From assembly GCA_041628225.1 (NCBI GenBank), contig JBFKPQ010000175.1, forward strand, positions 1-5,121: a DNA stretch of 5,121 nucleotides, read 5' to 3'. This DNA comes from JBFKPQ01 sp041628225 (GTDB lineage: Bacteria; Actinomycetota; Acidimicrobiia; Spongiisociales; JAENVV01). The notes under the pieces are model-generated. The model saw only the letters and a list, made by a program, of their open reading frames with translations. It was not told the origin of the DNA and did no database searches. The position numbers and the translations under genes were made by a program. The first letter of the stretch is position 1, and each line of letters begins with the position of its first letter. Positions 2,433 through 5,121 of the stretch are shown here, one piece after another.

Positions 2433-5108
2433 TTGAAACGCCTTACAGTCATGCTGACTGCCGTCCTCACTGCGCTGGCACTCGCCGTGCCGGCCGGAGC
2501 GGGCGAGCAGGTCATACCAGAGGGAGCCGAGCCGGCACCGCTCGTTCCCGACGAATGGGTCAACGAGACACCGAGCGGCTGGTTCATTCAGCTCGCCAGC
2601 CCACCTGCGGTCACCGGCACCGCCAAGGCTCAGCTGCGCGCCGAGCGCAACGCCTTCAAGGCGGCAGCCAGGGCAGCCGGTATCGAGTACCAAGAGTTGC
2701 GCTCGTTCGAAACGCTCTTCAACGGATTCTCCGTGAACATGAACGCAGGCCAGCTCGGCCGCGTCACGCAACTGTCCGGTGTCGCAGCGGTCTATCCGAT
2801 CCTCGAGGTCCAGGCCCCCGACGTCACGTCGATCAGCCCAGATCTCGCCACGGCGATCGTGATGACGGGCGCCGACATCGCGCAGAACGAGCTGGGCTAC
2901 ACGGGCGCAGGCGTCAAAGTGGCCGTGATGGACACGGGCATCGACTACGACCATCCCGATCTGGGTGGCTGTTTCGGTGACGGCTGTCGCGTCGCCTACG
3001 GCTTCGACTTCGTCGGCGATGCGTTCAACGCGGATCCGACCGATCCGTCGTACAACCCGACGCCTTCGCCGGACCCCGATCCGGACGACTGCCAGGGTCA
3101 CGGCACGCACGTGGCCGGCATCGTCGGCGCCAACGGCACGGCCGTCGGTGTGGCCCCGGACGTGACGCTCGGCGCCTACCGGGTGTTCGGCTGTGACGGA
3201 TCGACGACCGCCGACATCATGATCGCGGCCATGGAAGCGGCGCTCGCCGACGGCATGGACGTGCTCAACATGTCCATCGGCTCGGCCTTCACGTGGCCTC
3301 AGTACCCGACCGCCGTCGCCTCGAACCTGCTCGTCGACGCGGGCATGGTCGTCGTGGCTTCGATCGGGAACTCCGGATCGAGCGGCACCTATTCGGCCGG
3401 CGCTCCGGGCCTCGGCGAGAAGGTGATCGGCGTCGCATCGTTCGACAACACGAACGTCGCACTGAACACGTTCACGATCTCGCCCGACGACACCCCGATC
3501 GGCTACGGCAATGCGGCGGCGGCCCCGGTGGCTCCGACGTCCGGCACCTACCCGATGGCCCGCACGGGAGACGTCACGGCAACCAACGACGCGTGTAGCG
3601 CCCTGCCGGCCGACAGCTTGGCTGGCCATGTGGCGCTGATCAGGCGTGGTGGGTGTTTCTTCCACACGAAGGCGTTGAACGCCATGAACGCCGGTGCCGT
3701 GGCCGTGGTCTTGTACAACAACGTCGGCGGGCGCTTCAGCCCGACGGTGGCAGGCGATCCGCCGATCACCATCCCGGTGGTGGCGATCTCCGACGCCGAG
3801 GGTGCGTTGATCGACAGCCGTCTGGCCTCCGGCCCGGTCGACATGACGTGGACCGAGGAGACGGGGATCTTCGAGAACCCGACGGCGGGCCTCATCTCGT
3901 CGTTCAGCTCGTACGGTCTTGCACCAGATCTGACGCTCAAGCCGGACATCGGCGCACCAGGCGGTCTGATCATGTCGACCTACCCGCTGGAACAGGGCGG
4001 CTACGCTACGATCAGCGGCACGTCGATGGCGGCGCCGCACGTAGCTGGAGCGGCTGCGCTGCTGCTGGAGGCCCGGCCTGACACACCGACCGCGTTGGTG
4101 CGGGCCATCTTCCAGAACAGCGCCGACCCGGCCTTGTGGAACCTCGCTCCTGGCTTTGGCCTGATGGAGCCGGTCCACCGACAGGGCGCCGGCATGATCG
4201 ACATCGACGATTCGATCACGCAGACGAACATCGTCACGCCTGGCAAGATCGCCACCGGCGAGAGCGAGGCCGGTTCGCACTCCGAGGACATCCGCTTGTG
4301 GAACTTCGGTGCGAGCGATGTCACGTACACGCTCGGCACGATGTCGGCATTCGGGTGCTGCTCGGCGGCGATCGCCACGACGGGCACGATGTCGGAGGAA
4401 CTCGACTACTGGCTGAGTGCCGAAGTCGTCGAGTTCAGCGCCACCGAGGTGACCGTTCCGGCGGGCGGCTACGCCGACGTGACCGTGACGATCCATCCGG
4501 AGCCGACCGGTGGACCGTTCGTCAATGTGCAGTACGGCGGTTGGATCACGGTCATGCCGGACGACGGCAGCGACGTCCTCCGCGTTCCGTACGGCGGGTT
4601 CCTCGGCGACTACCAGAGCCTCGAGGTACTGACGCCGGGTTCGTTCGGGGTGTTCCCGTCGATGGGCGTGACCGCCGACGGCAACCTGTTCGGGCTCGTT
4701 CCGGACGGGTGGGTCTACTCGATGGAGGGCTTCGACGTCCCGAACGTCTTGTTGCACCTCCACCACCAGTCGCGCATGCTGACGATCGACGTCTACGACG
4801 CCAAGACGGGCCAGCCGGTCCATCCGGTGTTCCACACGTTCTCGGTGGACGAGTACCTGCCGCGCAACGCCACGTCGGGTGGCTTCTTCGCCTTCCCCTG
4901 GGACGGCACCCGTCTGCACAGCGAGGGTGTCGCCAAGGAGATGCGCAAGGACGTCGCCGACGGCGAGTACTACGTGGTGGTGACCGTCCTCAAGGCGCTC
5001 GGCGATCCGGCCAACCCGGACCACTGGGAGCACTGGACGTCAACGACGTTCGTGATCGATCGACCGGACGTACGCGAGGGCAAGAAGCCCAGAGTGAACG
5101 CCAACTGA
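2433..5108 (+). CDS. Secreted subtilisin-family serine protease (S8, Vpr-like, with PA insertion)
   Basis: An 891-residue extracellular endopeptidase. Signal peptide 1-23: MKR, a hydrophobic core, then AGA before GEQ. Inhibitor I9 propeptide about 49-129 (GWFIQLASP to ILEVQAP). S8 domain about 155-590 with Asp167 (AVMDTGIDYDHPDL), His223 (GHGTHVAGI), oxyanion Asn313 (ASIGNSGSSG) and Ser531 (SGTSMAAPHVAG): the triad is complete. A PA domain is inserted between Asn313 and Ser531, about 345-475 (GHVALIRRGGCFFHTKALNAMNAGA), as in Vpr and C5a-peptidase-like enzymes. An Asp/Pro-rich loop precedes the His. An Fn3-like domain spans about 605-725, then a C-terminal FlgD/Ig-like beta domain (WDGT at 823, VADGEYYV at 841). 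Eight cysteines, with C388/C408 a possible PA disulfide. No LPXTG, TM anchor or repeats at the end, so free secretion is expected. The TTG start is supported by the upstream AGGAGG. Codons mostly end in C or G. Confidence 0.95.
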   Translation: MKRLTVMLTAVLTALALAVPAGAGEQVIPEGAEPAPLVPDEWVNETPSGWFIQLASPPAVTGTAKAQLRAERNAFKAAARAAGIEYQELRSFETLFNGFSVNMNAGQLGRVTQLSGVAAVYPILEVQAPDVTSISPDLATAIVMTGADIAQNELGYTGAGVKVAVMDTGIDYDHPDLGGCFGDGCRVAYGFDFVGDAFNADPTDPSYNPTPSPDPDPDDCQGHGTHVAGIVGANGTAVGVAPDVTLGAYRVFGCDGSTTADIMIAAMEAALADGMDVLNMSIGSAFTWPQYPTAVASNLLVDAGMVVVASIGNSGSSGTYSAGAPGLGEKVIGVASFDNTNVALNTFTISPDDTPIGYGNAAAAPVAPTSGTYPMARTGDVTATNDACSALPADSLAGHVALIRRGGCFFHTKALNAMNAGAVAVVLYNNVGGRFSPTVAGDPPITIPVVAISDAEGALIDSRLASGPVDMTWTEETGIFENPTAGLISSFSSYGLAPDLTLKPDIGAPGGLIMSTYPLEQGGYATISGTSMAAPHVAGAAALLLEARPDTPTALVRAIFQNSADPALWNLAPGFGLMEPVHRQGAGMIDIDDSITQTNIVTPGKIATGESEAGSHSEDIRLWNFGASDVTYTLGTMSAFGCCSAAIATTGTMSEELDYWLSAEVVEFSATEVTVPAGGYADVTVTIHPEPTGGPFVNVQYGGWITVMPDDGSDVLRVPYGGFLGDYQSLEVLTPGSFGVFPSMGVTADGNLFGLVPDGWVYSMEGFDVPNVLLHLHHQSRMLTIDVYDAKTGQPVHPVFHTFSVDEYLPRNATSGGFFAFPWDGTRLHSEGVAKEMRKDVADGEYYVVVTVLKALGDPANPDHWEHWTSTTFVIDRPDVREGKKPRVNAN

Positions 5109-5121
5109 GTCGACACCGACC

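Noticed and set aside
2160..5033. A 957-codon open frame on the minus strand opposite the S8 protease
   Set aside because: Its translation is Arg/His/Val/Asp-rich low-complexity text with no recognisable domain. It is the antisense shadow of a high-GC gene, and the plus-strand frame has a full catalytic triad, signal peptide and Shine-Dalgarno sequence.

Overview
The window is high-GC bacterial DNA. A G+C-rich actinobacterium is the likeliest source, possibly of the Acidimicrobiia type. This rests on composition, a tRNA-Tyr/tRNA-Thr/tRNA-Met cluster, -10-only promoter candidates that fit leaderless transcription, a GTG start and a TTG start. No marker here fixes the taxon, so the assignment is an inference.

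Layout. From 1 to about 2260 everything runs on the minus strand. Read in the direction of transcription, the order is htpX (membrane zinc protease), a small multi-pass membrane protein whose GTG start overlaps the htpX stop by 4 nt, tRNA-Tyr(GTA), a 255-nt spacer of repeats and hairpins, tRNA-Thr(GGT), tRNA-Met(CAT), a hairpin-rich leader, and the first 42 codons of tuf (EF-Tu), cut by the window edge. From 2433 to 5108, on the plus strand and divergent from htpX, lies an 891-residue secreted subtilisin-family protease. It has a signal peptide, an I9 propeptide, an S8 catalytic domain with a PA insertion, an Fn3-like domain and a C-terminal beta domain. The 190 bp between the divergent genes hold two promoter candidates and an AT-cored palindrome.

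How the parts work together. The tRNAs and tuf look like one stable-RNA/translation-factor transcription unit, comparable to the E. coli tRNA-tufB operon: no good promoter is visible directly before tuf, and the spacers contain structured RNA. The proteases are separate functions: HtpX in membrane-protein quality control, the S8 enzyme in extracellular protein degradation.

Most unusual parts. (1) A tandem array between tRNA-Tyr and tRNA-Thr: three near-identical 29-nt elements alternate with short G/C hairpins. (2) A heptad-phased inverted repeat between tRNA-Met and tuf. (3) The visible tuf codons end only in G or T, unlike the C-rich third positions of its neighbours, including htpX on the same strand.
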